DNA of 64,000 nt, taken from Bradyrhizobium lablabi. Its GTDB lineage: Bacteria > Pseudomonadota > Alphaproteobacteria > Rhizobiales > Xanthobacteraceae. The translations under genes were made by a program, and so were the position numbers. Where the stretch lies: positions 17,478-81,477 of the forward strand of contig NZ_LLYB01000034.1 in assembly GCF_001440475.1 (NCBI RefSeq). Reading direction: 5' to 3'. Positions 38,029 to 47,212 of this stretch are shown here, piece after piece. Positions within the stretch are counted from its first letter, which is position 1. Each line of letters begins with the position of its first letter. Under the pieces are notes generated by a model. It was not told where the DNA came from, made no database searches, and saw only the letters and a program-made list of their open reading frames with translations.

Positions 38029-38319
38029 TTACGGGGCGGCGCAGTTCGGCAGCGACAATATCAGCGCGGGGCCTTCACATACCGCGCGGCAGCTTCTCGG
38101 CCCCAGCGGCCAGCCGCGCAAGGCAATCGGCAGCACGGGCTTTGCAGGCGAGCTGTTGTTGATCATGACCGAAGTCATGGGGTTGGCACCTGGATTGGCT
38201 TGGGCCGGCGTTTCTTCGCCGGTTGGAGAGGTGAAACGCACGGTCAATGAAAGTCCGTACATGAGCGCGGTCGCGACGGCTCGTCGTCGTGGTGCGATTG
38301 CAAGGTATTTCCAGTCCAT
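38029..38319 (-). CDS. Small hypothetical protein (96 aa)
   Basis: This possible 96-residue protein begins MDWKYLAIAPRRRAVATALM, with GGAG 8 nt before the ATG. The Arg-rich patch followed by a hydrophobic stretch resembles a short signal or membrane segment; the rest is Pro/Ser/Asn-rich with no known domain. It lies between the AraC and NDH-2-like genes in the same direction. Coding status rests on the ribosome site and position only. The 37911-38028 stretch beyond it shows nothing recognisable. Confidence 0.4.
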   Translation of the reverse strand: MDWKYLAIAPRRRAVATALMYGLSLTVRFTSPTGEETPAQANPGANPMTSVMINNSSPAKPVLPIALRGWPLGPRSCRAVCEGPALILSLPNCAAP

Positions 38320-38419
38320 CGTCCGTCTCCGTGGCTCACTGTGTGGACACTGCGATGATTTACCGAACCACATGGCCATCTGCCCCAGAGCGATTGCCGT
38401 ATCTGTAGAGAGATTGCTG

Positions 38420-39358
38420 TTAACGCACGCGCCTGCGCCAATCGCTCGGCGTTTCGCCCGTCAGCTTCTTGAATGCTGCTGCGAAAGCGGTCTGGGAGGA
38501 ATAGCCGAGCGCCGCTGCGATCGAGACGACCGACGCATCGGCGTCGCGCAGCATGTTCATCGCCTGCTCGAGCCGGTGCTGACGCAGCCAGGCATGCGGC
38601 GAGAGGCCAGTGCTTTCCTTGAAGGCACGGCAAAAATGGAAGCGCGACAGGCCGGCATCGGAAGCCAGCGCCGCGAGCGAGACGTCCGCATCGCTGTCCG
38701 AACGCAGGCGCTCGATCGCGCGGCGCAACGCCGTTGGCGAGAGGCCGCCCAGAGTGGGCTGGAACGTGGTGCATGACCCGGCATGCGCGGCCAGAAGGCG
38801 CGTGGCCAGGAGATCGGTGAGCTGTTGCCTGAACAGGGCATCCAGCGCTGCACTGCCTTCAAGCGCATCTGCCGCACTCAGGAGCAATCGCGATGTGATG
38901 AGGTCGGGATGCCCCGTCCTTTCCAGGAGATCGCCAAGAGCGGTCATGTCGGCTTCGCCAGCAACACGCACGAGCGTTTGGTGCGGAAGGTAAAGCTGAA
39001 CGACATGCATGGGCTTATGAATGTCCCACCGGGAAGTCGATCCGGCCGGAATGACCGTCACAACCCCGGGACGGGCTGTCGCAATCGCAGCGGATTTGCC
39101 GGTGCGCCGCTCCAGCCGCTGTGAGCCGCCGGGGTAAGTCATGACGACGTGGTCAGCCATAGGCTCGACGACGTCATGCAAGGGTTCATGTTTCCAATAG
39201 GCGATCACGCCGCTGGATGGGTCGGAAGCCATGCGAAGGGGCCGCGTCCTGAGCACGCGTGCCATCTCCTCGTCGGCGGGACGCCGGCCGGTGGTCGGCG
39301 GCTCGCTCTGGCTTCCCCCGCCCGCGGCTGGCAGATCGCGCAAGATTTGCTTGCTCAT
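38420..39358 (-). CDS. AraC-family transcriptional regulator
   Basis: This 312-residue protein has a C-terminal AraC/XylS DNA-binding domain (about 210-310) with two helix-turn-helices: DVSLAALASDAGLSRFHFCRAFKESTGLSPHAWL and ADASVVSIAAALGYSSQTAFAAAFKKLTGETPSDW. The N-terminal part (about 45-160) is cupin-like and should sense an effector. It is the most upstream gene of the leftward run and may control the oxidoreductase, MBL and ketone-body/efflux genes. That link is inferred from position. The 39359-39635 gap holds nothing I can support. Confidence 0.9.
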   Translation of the reverse strand: MSKQILRDLPAAGGGSQSEPPTTGRRPADEEMARVLRTRPLRMASDPSSGVIAYWKHEPLHDVVEPMADHVVMTYPGGSQRLERRTGKSAAIATARPGVVTVIPAGSTSRWDIHKPMHVVQLYLPHQTLVRVAGEADMTALGDLLERTGHPDLITSRLLLSAADALEGSAALDALFRQQLTDLLATRLLAAHAGSCTTFQPTLGGLSPTALRRAIERLRSDSDADVSLAALASDAGLSRFHFCRAFKESTGLSPHAWLRQHRLEQAMNMLRDADASVVSIAAALGYSSQTAFAAAFKKLTGETPSDWRRRVR

Positions 39359-39635
39359 CGACTTGTGCTCACGTTGTGGCGCCAGGCGTCAGAACCGATG
39401 AGGCGCGCCATTGCTGCCTCTGCTCGCGATAATGACGGCAAGCGCCGCCTGACGGAATTATGCAGCGGGTCTGGTCTCGCAGGTTCGGCGGATAGATGGA
39501 CCTGTACCTTGGGATAGTATCGAGGGGGGCGTGTCATCGCGCCCCCGGTCGCCCATCATGCCGGGAAGCGCGGGAGGGCAATTTTGTCGACACGGTGATG
39601 CGCTTCGAGAAGATTGCACGAGGCTCAATACGTGG

Positions 39636-41246
39636 TCAGGCCTGGCAATCCGAATTGACAGGAACCGTGAACTGAAACGCCGCACCTTTCGGTACGTTTG
39701 CGGTCGCCCACAATTGCCCTCCGTGATCCTCGACGATCGAACGGCAGATGGATAGTCCCATCCCCAAGCCGCTCGACTTCGTCGTATAAAATGCCTCGAA
39801 GGCTCGCTCGATCGCGCCGTCTGAGAGGCCCGGGCCGGAGTCGCGCACCGCAACGAGAACACGGTCAGCTTCAGCCTGGGTGCTGATCAGCAATTCCCGA
39901 TGGTCGTCGCCCATTTGGCCCATCGCCTCGACTGCATTGATGATCAAGTTCAGCATCACCTGTTGTATCTGGACCCGACTGCCTTGAATGACAGGTAAAT
40001 CTTCCGCCAGTTGAGTCCGCACTTGAACGCCGTTTTTCAACACTTCCCCGCGCGTCAGTCCGATAACCTCAGAAATGGCTCCATTAATCTCCAGGCGGTC
40101 CTTTCGTACCGGCTCCTTCCTGACCAACGCATGCGTCCGGTCGACAACTTCAGCGACGCGCATGCCGTTCAGAACAGCTCGGTCTATTGCTTTTCTGGCC
40201 TTCTCAAGATCCGGCTGCGGGCGAGTGAGCAAGCGTTGCGCGGTTTGGGTATTCAGGAGCGCGGCCGTGATCGGCTGCTTGACCTCATGCGCAATGGACG
40301 CCGTAAGCTGGCCCAAAGTTGCCAGCCGATTGGCGTGGGCCAATTCCGTCTGCATGTTGCGGAATCGCCGCTCGCTCTCACGCGCTTCTGTTTCCGCCCG
40401 CTTACGCTCGGTTAAATCGAGTACAAACGCGACACCCTGGCCCTCTGTCCCTTCAAGGTTCGCGACGCCGATCAACACTGGGACGCGGCTGCCATCCTTC
40501 CGGATATACTCCTTTTCAAAGGGCTGCACGGGTCTCTTGCTCTTTGGCTCGGATATCGTCATCGCATTGCGATCGCGCCATTCAGGGGGCGTCATGTCCG
40601 CCCAGCTCACTCGACCGGACAGGAGATCGTGCTGATCATATCCAACGATGCGGAGAAACTCGCTGTTGGCATCAAGAATCTGCCCCTCCATATTCCAGAT
40701 GATGATGCCGATGATGTTGGCATCGACGAGGCGACGAATTTTCGCCTCACGTTGTTCAATCTCTCGCTGCATGGTCGCAATGGATCTCAAGTCAGCCTGC
40801 AGCACGTCACGCCACTGCAACAGCAGCCTGAGATAGAGCTCGCTGTACTCGTTGCTTTTCCTGTCGAGAACGCAAATCGTTCCAAATATCTCGCCATCGG
40901 GCCAGCTGATCGGCACGCCGAGGTAAGAGATCATACCTAGTTTGATGTCAGGGTTTGATTTCCACGCCTCGTCTTGCAGAGCGTCCGGGACAATCAACGG
41001 TCGGCGGGTGTTCATTACGGTCTCGCAATAGAGACCTGTATTGAGACACGCGACCTCGTCCGGTTCGTAAGGATTTCCCTTGGACTCGCTGGAAACGAAA
41101 ACTTTGATGTTTGGCGGCTCTACTCTCATGATCAAGGCGGAGGGAACATTCAGAATATCGGCCAGAAGATCTACGATCTCCTGCCATTTTCGCATGACTT
41201 CCGCAGGTACTTGCGTGCTGTTGAGCGTGTCAGTCCACATCGACAC
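39636..41246 (-). CDS. GAF-PAS sensor histidine kinase
   Basis: This 536-residue kinase has no membrane helices. A GAF domain spans about 20-165 (LNTGLYCETVMNTRRPLIVPD), a PAS domain about 170-285 (IIIWNMEGQILDANSEFLRIVGYD), then HisKA with the phospho-His in SIAHEVKQPITAAL and an HATPase domain with NLIINAVEAM, DSGPGLSDG and GLGMGLSICRSIV. It phosphorylates a partner regulator in the cytoplasm. The GAF/PAS pair suggests sensing of a small ligand or redox state; no haem-binding His could be assigned. The response regulator gene stops immediately before its start. Confidence 0.93.
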   Translation of the reverse strand: MSMWTDTLNSTQVPAEVMRKWQEIVDLLADILNVPSALIMRVEPPNIKVFVSSESKGNPYEPDEVACLNTGLYCETVMNTRRPLIVPDALQDEAWKSNPDIKLGMISYLGVPISWPDGEIFGTICVLDRKSNEYSELYLRLLLQWRDVLQADLRSIATMQREIEQREAKIRRLVDANIIGIIIWNMEGQILDANSEFLRIVGYDQHDLLSGRVSWADMTPPEWRDRNAMTISEPKSKRPVQPFEKEYIRKDGSRVPVLIGVANLEGTEGQGVAFVLDLTERKRAETEARESERRFRNMQTELAHANRLATLGQLTASIAHEVKQPITAALLNTQTAQRLLTRPQPDLEKARKAIDRAVLNGMRVAEVVDRTHALVRKEPVRKDRLEINGAISEVIGLTRGEVLKNGVQVRTQLAEDLPVIQGSRVQIQQVMLNLIINAVEAMGQMGDDHRELLISTQAEADRVLVAVRDSGPGLSDGAIERAFEAFYTTKSSGLGMGLSICRSIVEDHGGQLWATANVPKGAAFQFTVPVNSDCQA

Positions 41247-41618
41247 TCATTCCCGTCTCAGGGCGGACTGCAGATGCCGAAGCAGCGCCTCACTTTCTAT
41301 CGGTTTGGTCAGGTAGGCGTAGGCGCCGCCTCTCATCGCGCGCGATCGGGTCGCCGGCCTGGTGTCGGCGGTTACGATGATCACCGGCATCGAGGAGCCG
41401 ATGTCTCGCAGTCGCTGCAGCAGGTCGAGCCCGCTATGGCCAGGCATGCTCACATCGGTGATCAGGCAGTCGTACCTGCCCGGGACGTAATCCGTCATGA
41501 AGGCCTCCGCTCGATCGAAAGTGTGACACGATAGTTCCAGCACCAGAAGGAGGTCGGAAAGGGCCTCTCGCACTGCTTCGTCGTCATCTATGATCGCGAC
41601 TATAGGCGCTTTGGACAA
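41247..41618 (-). CDS. Single-domain response regulator
   Basis: This 123-residue CheY-like receiver has the acidic pair IDDDE, the phospho-acceptor Asp in ITDVSMPG, Thr in IIVTADT and Lys in LTKPIE. There is no output domain, so it should act as a phosphate shuttle or sink between the adjacent kinase and another protein, such as the FixJ-like regulator 81 bp upstream. It directly abuts the kinase gene. Confidence 0.92.
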   Translation of the reverse strand: MSKAPIVAIIDDDEAVREALSDLLLVLELSCHTFDRAEAFMTDYVPGRYDCLITDVSMPGHSGLDLLQRLRDIGSSMPVIIVTADTRPATRSRAMRGGAYAYLTKPIESEALLRHLQSALRRE

Positions 41619-41699
41619 GCCGATGACTCTCGCTAGGGTGGCCGGGTGACCACCCCCGCATCTGATCCATTGCCGGCCGGATCGTAACCATCCTTTGGT

Positions 41700-42410
41700 C
41701 TAGGGTGATTTTTCCTCCCGGATCTCCGCAGGCAGCAGTTCCCAGATGCGAATGAGCTGCCCGACCGACGTCGCCTGCATCTTCTTCGTCACGCTGCCGC
41801 GGTGCAGCTTGACGGTGACCTCGCTGATGCCGAGATCGAACGCGATCTGCTTGTTGAGCCGGCCCTTTGCCACTTCGCGCAAAACCTCGCGTTCGCGTGG
41901 CGTCAATTTTGCGTAGCGGTCGACATGCTGCTTGACGTGACGGGCCGCAGTTCTCTGCGAAATATCTTTCTCGATTGCGGCTGTCACCGCATCGAGCAGT
42001 GTCTGGTCCCTTACCGGCTTCGTCAGAAAGTCGATCGCTCCCGCCTTCATCGCCTGAACCGTCATCGCGATGTCGCCATGCCCGGTGAGGAAAATGATCG
42101 GCCGCGTATTGCCGTTCGATGCGAGATGCTGCTGCAGATCGAGGCCGCTAGCCCCCGGCATGCGAACGTCGAGGATCAGGCAACCCGGGCGTTCCGGAAG
42201 GTCGGCGTGCAATAATTCCTGCGTTGATCCAAAGCAGCGCGCGTCGATTCCCACCGACAGCAACAACTCTTCAAGTGCGGACCGGATCTCCTCGTCATCG
42301 TCCACGATCAGGACGAGAGGCCGCTCGATATTGTCGGCAGCGATGCTCATGGGATAGCGCGGTAAGGGAGGCAGGGCAGATGAGTCGGCGAGTGCAGTGG
42401 TACCAAGCAT
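41700..42410 (-). CDS. FixJ-like LuxR-type response regulator
   Basis: This 236-residue regulator has a receiver domain (about 30-145, phospho-Asp in LILDVRMPG, Lys in LTKPVR) and a LuxR-type helix-turn-helix (about 165-225, LTPREREVLREVAKGRLNKQIAFDLGISEVTVK). AAGGAGG precedes the ATG at 42410 by 8 nt, so the 20-residue N-terminal extension is kept. It probably receives phosphate from the GAF-PAS kinase. Its targets are unknown; FixJ in rhizobia controls microaerobic genes, but the kinase here is not FixL-like in its sensor. Confidence 0.92.
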   Translation of the reverse strand: MLGTTALADSSALPPLPRYPMSIAADNIERPLVLIVDDDEEIRSALEELLLSVGIDARCFGSTQELLHADLPERPGCLILDVRMPGASGLDLQQHLASNGNTRPIIFLTGHGDIAMTVQAMKAGAIDFLTKPVRDQTLLDAVTAAIEKDISQRTAARHVKQHVDRYAKLTPREREVLREVAKGRLNKQIAFDLGISEVTVKLHRGSVTKKMQATSVGQLIRIWELLPAEIREEKSP

Positions 42411-42609
42411 GGGCGTAGCCTCCTTCGCTTCTGCTCCGTTGTCTGTCGCGGTCGTTCATCTGGGTCGATCGTTTCGGGGCGTGTTCTAGACCCCGTACAA
42501 GTACGGCGTCTTTCCTAAAGTCGCTGTGCTTTGTCGGAACCTGCTGCAAGCGCGCAATTGTGATACGAACTGTCTAGGCGCCCCGAACTCGCGACTGGAG
42601 GATCAGCGC

Positions 42610-42783
42610 CTAATCACATTGAAGTCGCTCAGAAAATCGTTCCAGCGCGATCGAGCCGGTTGCCGCCACAATGGCTTCGCGGTTCACGAGTATGCCTAGA
42701 CGTTTGTTCCCTGGTGACAGATAATGCGTCACGGCGTCGCGGGCGACGATGAGTTCCCCGTCCAAATCCACCCACGAGATCAA
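42610..42783 (-). pseudogene. Possible small DUF1488-like gene or remnant
   Basis: A 57-codon frame reads ELISWVDLDGELIVARDAV, continues with GILVNREAIVAATGS and ends LQCD. Its composition is protein-like and it resembles small DUF1488-type proteins, but no ATG is present: only a TTG at 42783 or a GTG at 42771 could start it, and neither has a ribosome site. It may be a decayed or N-terminally truncated gene. The rest of the 42411-42788 gap shows no other gene. Confidence 0.35.
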
Positions 42784-42788
42784 TTCAG

Positions 42789-43721
42789 ATGACCCAGACG
42801 GGCGTCTTCGTACAGAGGCTCGGGCAGTTCCTGCACCTGACAGATGCGCCGCCGTCGCTGATCACTCGTTCACTGCGCGGCGTGGAACTCGCCGTCACCG
42901 AAACCCGGGATGACAACCCCGTGCCGGGTCTTTCCGGCTCGTTCACCCCAGAGGATGCCTTTCTCGTCAGCCTGAAACTGCACGATTACCCGGACTGCGA
43001 ACTCTGGGAGAACGGCAAGTGCGTGATGAAAGCCGATGTCCCGGCGGGCGCAACCTATCTGTACGATCTCAAGACCGATCCGCGCTACGTGATCAACAAG
43101 CCGTTCCACTCCCTGTTTTTCTATCTGCCGCGCTCGGCGCTCGATGGCCTTTCCGAACAGTCCCGCGCGCCGCGCGTCGATCAACTCGCCTGTGAACTCG
43201 GCGTCGGCCATGACGACGCGGTCGTACGCCATATCGGCGCGACGTTGCAGCAGGGGCTAAGTCGGCCGGACGAGACCAACCAGCTTTTCATCGACCATAT
43301 GATGCTTGCGCTCACTGCGCATGTCGCGCAGGCCTATGGCGGACTACGTCCCGACAATAAGGCGAACCGTGGCGGTCTTGCGCCGTGGCAGGCAAAGCAG
43401 GCCTGCGAAAGGCTCGAGGCAGACCTCGGCGGAAAGCTTTCGTTGGAGCAGATCGCGGCCGAATTCGGCCTTTCTGTCAGCCATTTTTCACGCGCATTTC
43501 GAACTTCCACCGGCCTGCCGCCGCACCAGTGGTTGCTTCGCCAGCGCGTGAAGACGGCCAAGCAGCTGATGAGCGTCCGCGACCTGCCGCTGTCGGAAAT
43601 TGCGATCTCCGCCGGGTTCGCCAATCAAAGCCATTTTACGCGGGTGTTTTCGGCGGTCGTCGGCGTCAGCCCGGGAGCATGGCGCCGCGAAGCGCAGGGT
43701 GGTCCGGAAAGCGACACGTAA
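42789..43721 (+). CDS. AraC-family transcriptional regulator
   Basis: This 310-residue protein has a C-terminal AraC domain (about 195-300) with LSLEQIAAEFGLSVSHFSRAF and LPLSEIAISAGFANQSHFTRVF, followed by SPGAWRRE. The N-terminal 190 residues are a sensory domain without a clear assignment. It runs rightward and converges on the catalase-like gene. Such stand-alone AraC proteins often respond to oxidants or aromatic compounds; nothing here decides the ligand. Confidence 0.9.
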   Translation: MTQTGVFVQRLGQFLHLTDAPPSLITRSLRGVELAVTETRDDNPVPGLSGSFTPEDAFLVSLKLHDYPDCELWENGKCVMKADVPAGATYLYDLKTDPRYVINKPFHSLFFYLPRSALDGLSEQSRAPRVDQLACELGVGHDDAVVRHIGATLQQGLSRPDETNQLFIDHMMLALTAHVAQAYGGLRPDNKANRGGLAPWQAKQACERLEADLGGKLSLEQIAAEFGLSVSHFSRAFRTSTGLPPHQWLLRQRVKTAKQLMSVRDLPLSEIAISAGFANQSHFTRVFSAVVGVSPGAWRREAQGGPESDT

Positions 43722-43780
43722 TCCGGATCTCGTTGACGTTTTCTCTCGAAATCGCGATGGACAATTTCGGCTTCGTCCGG

Positions 43781-44704
43781 TCAGCGGCGCTTCGCCAGTG
43801 AAATGGCGTAGACGGCCCGGCGTATCGCAAAGATCTCGTCCGGCGGATAACCGATGCCTTCGGCGAGATTTGCCGGATCGAAGACGGACGCGTCGCACGC
43901 GTCATTCGCTTCAATACCGGTGATGACGATCGTTCCCAGCCGCACCGTGTCGCGACTGTCTTCATCCGGCCATCGGACGGTCACGTCCATGGTGGGATCG
44001 CCGGGACGGTCGAGCAGCGCCATCACATTGAACCGGACATCGCCTGCAGCAATCCGGCTTTCGAGGTCGTCATGCAGGAAGTCGGGAGGCTTTGCTCGTG
44101 CTTCTTCATCGGTCAGCGTGGCGTCTTCGCCCACCGGAACGGCCTTGAACTTGATGAACCGCGTCTCGCCCTTCGCATTCGTCGCGGGAAAAGCGTGCAC
44201 GCCCCAATAGGTCGTGGCCGCAAAGCTCGCCGGTGGCGGACGGCCGGCGATGTAGTTCGCCTGATACAGCGTCTCGGGATTGGCGGCGGAGAATGCCATG
44301 ATGTTCGCCGTATCCGGCTTGCCGTTCGTCCCCACCATGCGCGCCTTGAGGAAGGCCAGCATCTGGTCGGGCGTCCTCGCAAAATGCATCGGTGCGCTCT
44401 GCAGGAGAATGCTCGAGCGATGGTCTCCGTCACCGAGCCTGAAGCTGAAGCCGCGTGGCACGAATTTGTCGGTATCGGCCACGTGCGGATCGTTGCCGCC
44501 CACCGAAAAGCGCGCCAGCACGCGTGACGGCCTGGTGAAGCTGCGGGATTTTGTAATCTCTTTCGCCCGGTCCGAGGCGGCATAGGTGCCGCGAACGCAC
44601 CGGCCTTTGGCGAAGCTCGCGCGCGCCTTCGGATTGCCGGCTACGCCTTGCAGGGCGTCGACGATGGAGGCAGGCGTGGCGGCGCCGGTTGGGAACTCGG
44701 ACAT
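43781..44704 (-). CDS. SrpA-type catalase-family haem protein lacking the distal His
   Basis: This 307-residue protein belongs to the short catalase-family peroxidases (SrpA-like), which keep only the haem core of catalase. ARFSVGGNDPHVAD, PRGFSFRLG and the late RRAVYAIS (Arg295/Tyr299, the proximal haem ligand pattern R-x3-Y) are present. The distal catalytic His, usually in a HAKG motif, is replaced: the sequence reads SFAKGRCVRGTY with Phe31. Catalase activity is therefore doubtful; other haem chemistry or NO/peroxide binding is possible. No signal peptide is visible. It is divergent from the ECF sigma factor gene across a 281-bp gap. Confidence 0.85.
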   Translation of the reverse strand: MSEFPTGAATPASIVDALQGVAGNPKARASFAKGRCVRGTYAASDRAKEITKSRSFTRPSRVLARFSVGGNDPHVADTDKFVPRGFSFRLGDGDHRSSILLQSAPMHFARTPDQMLAFLKARMVGTNGKPDTANIMAFSAANPETLYQANYIAGRPPPASFAATTYWGVHAFPATNAKGETRFIKFKAVPVGEDATLTDEEARAKPPDFLHDDLESRIAAGDVRFNVMALLDRPGDPTMDVTVRWPDEDSRDTVRLGTIVITGIEANDACDASVFDPANLAEGIGYPPDEIFAIRRAVYAISLAKRR

Positions 44705-44985
44705 GCCGAAATCTTGGGCGTGAGCGTTAGGTGTGCGTTTTGGCGCCGGACAGAGCCGGTGTCTTCCTCAAAACGATCAGGCCTTGTCCGATCCTGCTGC
44801 CGGCTGCCCATCCGCGAGGCACCATGCGCCGCGGCTACCCCGGCAGCGAACCGGGCGCTCCACCCACAGGCTAATTCACCCTAGACCAGGGGATTAGAAA
44901 TACGAGCCTCCCGTAGAGTAGCCCAAGCGACGGCACGCGACGCATCCTTGGCGCAATCTCGTCAATGGAAGTGGGAGAGAGAGAG

Positions 44986-45741
44986 ATGCGCGAGTGTCGA
45001 CAGAGAGCGGCAAGGCCGATTCGATTGCCGGTTCGGTGCCAAGACAAGCTGGCTTATGCTGTCAGCAGCGCGACGGAAGTGGAGGAGGGTGTTTCCGACG
45101 AGATGCTTCTGAAGGGGGTTGCGGAAGGCGACAAGGCGTCGATGCACATCATGTTCGCCCGTCACCGCACAAAGGTGTTTCGCTTCATTCAGAGAATCGT
45201 CCGGAATGCGGCCATTGCCGAAGATCTGGTCAGCCAGGTGTTTCTTGACGTCTGGCGATCCGCAAACAGGTTCGAAAATCGCGCGCGGGTCACCACATGG
45301 CTATTCTCGATCGCACGCCTCAAGGCATTGTGCTCGCTGCGGGAACGAAAGCATGAGGATATCGATCACGACGATGTCGTCGGGATCGCCGATGCCATGG
45401 ATACGCCCGAAGCGGCGCTCGATCGCAAGAAAACGAGTGCAATTCTACGGTCATGCATCGACCAGCTGTCTCCGGCGCAACGCGAAATCATCGAGCTGAT
45501 CTATTATCATGAGAAATCTGTCGCCGAAGCCAGCCGGATTGTCGGCATTCCCTGTGCCACCGTAAAGAGCCGGATGTTCTACGCACGCAAGCAACTTGCG
45601 CGGATGCTTGTCAGCGCCGGCTTTGAGGCCGCGACGGTCAGAACTGATATTGGTGAGAGAACAGAACGGCCATCGCGTGGATTGCCGTTCGAGATGTGGC
45701 CGGGGTCCTCAGCCGTTGCGGCGTTCGAACGGATCGATTGA
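44986..45741 (+). CDS. ECF-type RNA polymerase sigma factor
   Basis: The protein has about 251 residues. Region 2 is seen as MFARHRTKVFRFIQRIVRN with VFLDVWRSANRFE and TWLFSIARLKAL; region 4 is seen as LSPAQREIIELIYYHEKSVAEA and VKSRMFYARKQL. I chose the ATG at 44986 because GGGAG lies just upstream; an ATG at 44965 has no such site. The N-terminal 45 residues and the C-terminal tail are extensions beyond the core. No anti-sigma gene is adjacent. Divergence from the catalase-like gene suggests an oxidative or similar stress role. Confidence 0.88.
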   Translation: MRECRQRAARPIRLPVRCQDKLAYAVSSATEVEEGVSDEMLLKGVAEGDKASMHIMFARHRTKVFRFIQRIVRNAAIAEDLVSQVFLDVWRSANRFENRARVTTWLFSIARLKALCSLRERKHEDIDHDDVVGIADAMDTPEAALDRKKTSAILRSCIDQLSPAQREIIELIYYHEKSVAEASRIVGIPCATVKSRMFYARKQLARMLVSAGFEAATVRTDIGERTERPSRGLPFEMWPGSSAVAAFERID

Positions 45742-45772
45742 ATGCGCCTGCAAGCGCTATGGGATGCCTGTG

Positions 45773-47125
45773 TCAGACCGCGCGACTATGCGTTGCCGCG
45801 GAATGCGCGAGATGGGCATCGAACGCCGACGCCACGCTCCGCACCAGGAATTCAGCGCCGTCGCTGATGGAAAGCCGATTGTCGATCATCGTCACGGCGC
45901 CGTCGGCAATCAGGCTCTCGATCCGCGGCCGATCGACGATAGCGGATCGCGGGTCCCGGCCGTGCGACCGGGATATGCGGGGCAGATCCACGGCTAGGTC
46001 GCACATGATGCGTTCGATGATGTCAGCGCGAAAGCGATCTTCGCCGGTGAACGCGTATCCCTTGGCGGTAGCGAACCGGTTTTCGGCGATGCGCGCGAGA
46101 TAGTCGCGGGTCGAAACCGCGTTCTGTACGAAGCCTTGCGGCATGCGACCGATGGCGCTGGCGCCGAGGCCGATGAGTGTGTCGGCGGAATCGTCGGTAT
46201 AGCCCTGGAAGTTGCGCTTCAGCTTGCCGTCCTGCTTGGCGAGGGTCAGGCTATCGCCCGGAAGTGCGAAGTGATCGAGCCCAATGCGGACGTATCCGGC
46301 GTCCAGCAAGGCTTCGGCGATCGTTTCCGACTGCAGGTGCCGCTCGATGCTGTCAGGCAAAGAGTCTTCAGAAATCTTGCGCTGATGCTTCTTGAACGTG
46401 GGAATGTGGGCATAGCCGAACACCGAAAAGCGGTCCGGCCTCAACTCGACGCATTTGGCGACGGTATCGAGGCACGAGTCCACGGTTTGCAGCGGCAGCC
46501 CGTAGAGCAGGTCGAAATTGATCCGGCCGACACCCGCCCGGCGCAGGCGTTCGACGGAGCTAGCGGTTTGTTCGAAGCTTTGCAGCCGGTTGATGGCCCG
46601 CTGCACGGCGGGATCGAAACTCTGGACACCCAGGCTCGCCCGGTTGACGCCGCTATAGCCGAGCGCCTCCGTCATCGACTCCGTCAGCGTCCGCGGGTCG
46701 ATCTCGACCGCGATCTCGGCATCGGGCAGGACGAAGAACGAGTGCCGCAACGCGCCGACGAGATCCACGAAGGTTTCGGGCGACATGATCGTCGGCGTGC
46801 CGCCACCGAAGTGAACGTGCGAGATCGGCATTCTCTGACCAATTGTCTCGGCGACAAGCCGCGCTTCGGTGCGCAGCCCCGCTGTATAGGTCGCGATCGG
46901 ATCGTCGCGCTTGGTGACCGACGTGTGGCAGCCGCAATACCAGCACATGGACCGGCAGAACGGCACATGCAAATAGATCGAGGGGGGCTGCTGGACCGGC
47001 ATCGACTTCAGCCATTTCCGATAGTCTTCCTCGCCGATCGCCGGCGAGAAATGCGGGGCCGTGGGATAGCTGGTGTAGCGCGGCAGCCTGTCCTGCCCGT
47101 AGGATTGCGCCAAGTCCGATCGCAT
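45773..47125 (-). CDS. hemN: Oxygen-independent coproporphyrinogen III dehydrogenase
   Basis: This 450-residue radical-SAM enzyme decarboxylates coproporphyrinogen III to protoporphyrinogen IX without O2, supplying haem during anaerobic growth. The [4Fe-4S]/SAM motif is CRSMCWYC near residue 57, after YLHVPF; HFGGGTPT is the SAM-contact motif. GGAAGGAG precedes the ATG. A TTG-N8-CAA box lies about 60 bp upstream. NirV and NirK genes lie upstream in the same direction, so it opens the denitrification island. Confidence 0.95.
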   Translation of the reverse strand: MRSDLAQSYGQDRLPRYTSYPTAPHFSPAIGEEDYRKWLKSMPVQQPPSIYLHVPFCRSMCWYCGCHTSVTKRDDPIATYTAGLRTEARLVAETIGQRMPISHVHFGGGTPTIMSPETFVDLVGALRHSFFVLPDAEIAVEIDPRTLTESMTEALGYSGVNRASLGVQSFDPAVQRAINRLQSFEQTASSVERLRRAGVGRINFDLLYGLPLQTVDSCLDTVAKCVELRPDRFSVFGYAHIPTFKKHQRKISEDSLPDSIERHLQSETIAEALLDAGYVRIGLDHFALPGDSLTLAKQDGKLKRNFQGYTDDSADTLIGLGASAIGRMPQGFVQNAVSTRDYLARIAENRFATAKGYAFTGEDRFRADIIERIMCDLAVDLPRISRSHGRDPRSAIVDRPRIESLIADGAVTMIDNRLSISDGAEFLVRSVASAFDAHLAHSAATHSRAV

Positions 47126-47179
47126 CTGCTGTTCTCCTTCCGCTTCACGATCAATTATCGGACTTGGCGCGGAGGGACT

Positions 47180-47193
47180 TTGTTCTAGCTCAA
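47180..47193 (-). promoter_or_regulatory. FixK/NnrR-type box upstream of hemN
   Basis: Read toward hemN the site is TTGAGCTAGAACAA followed by AG. Its centre is about 61 bp before the hemN ATG, and it lies in the nirV-hemN gap. It fits the TTG-N8-CAA pattern shared by the island's promoters. Confidence 0.7.
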
Positions 47194-47212
47194 CCCGCCG
47201 GCATGTCGCCGG

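Noticed and set aside
41700..42410. FixJ proper (with FixL)
   Set aside because: The kinase has GAF and PAS domains without a visible FixL haem site, so I call the regulator only FixJ-like.
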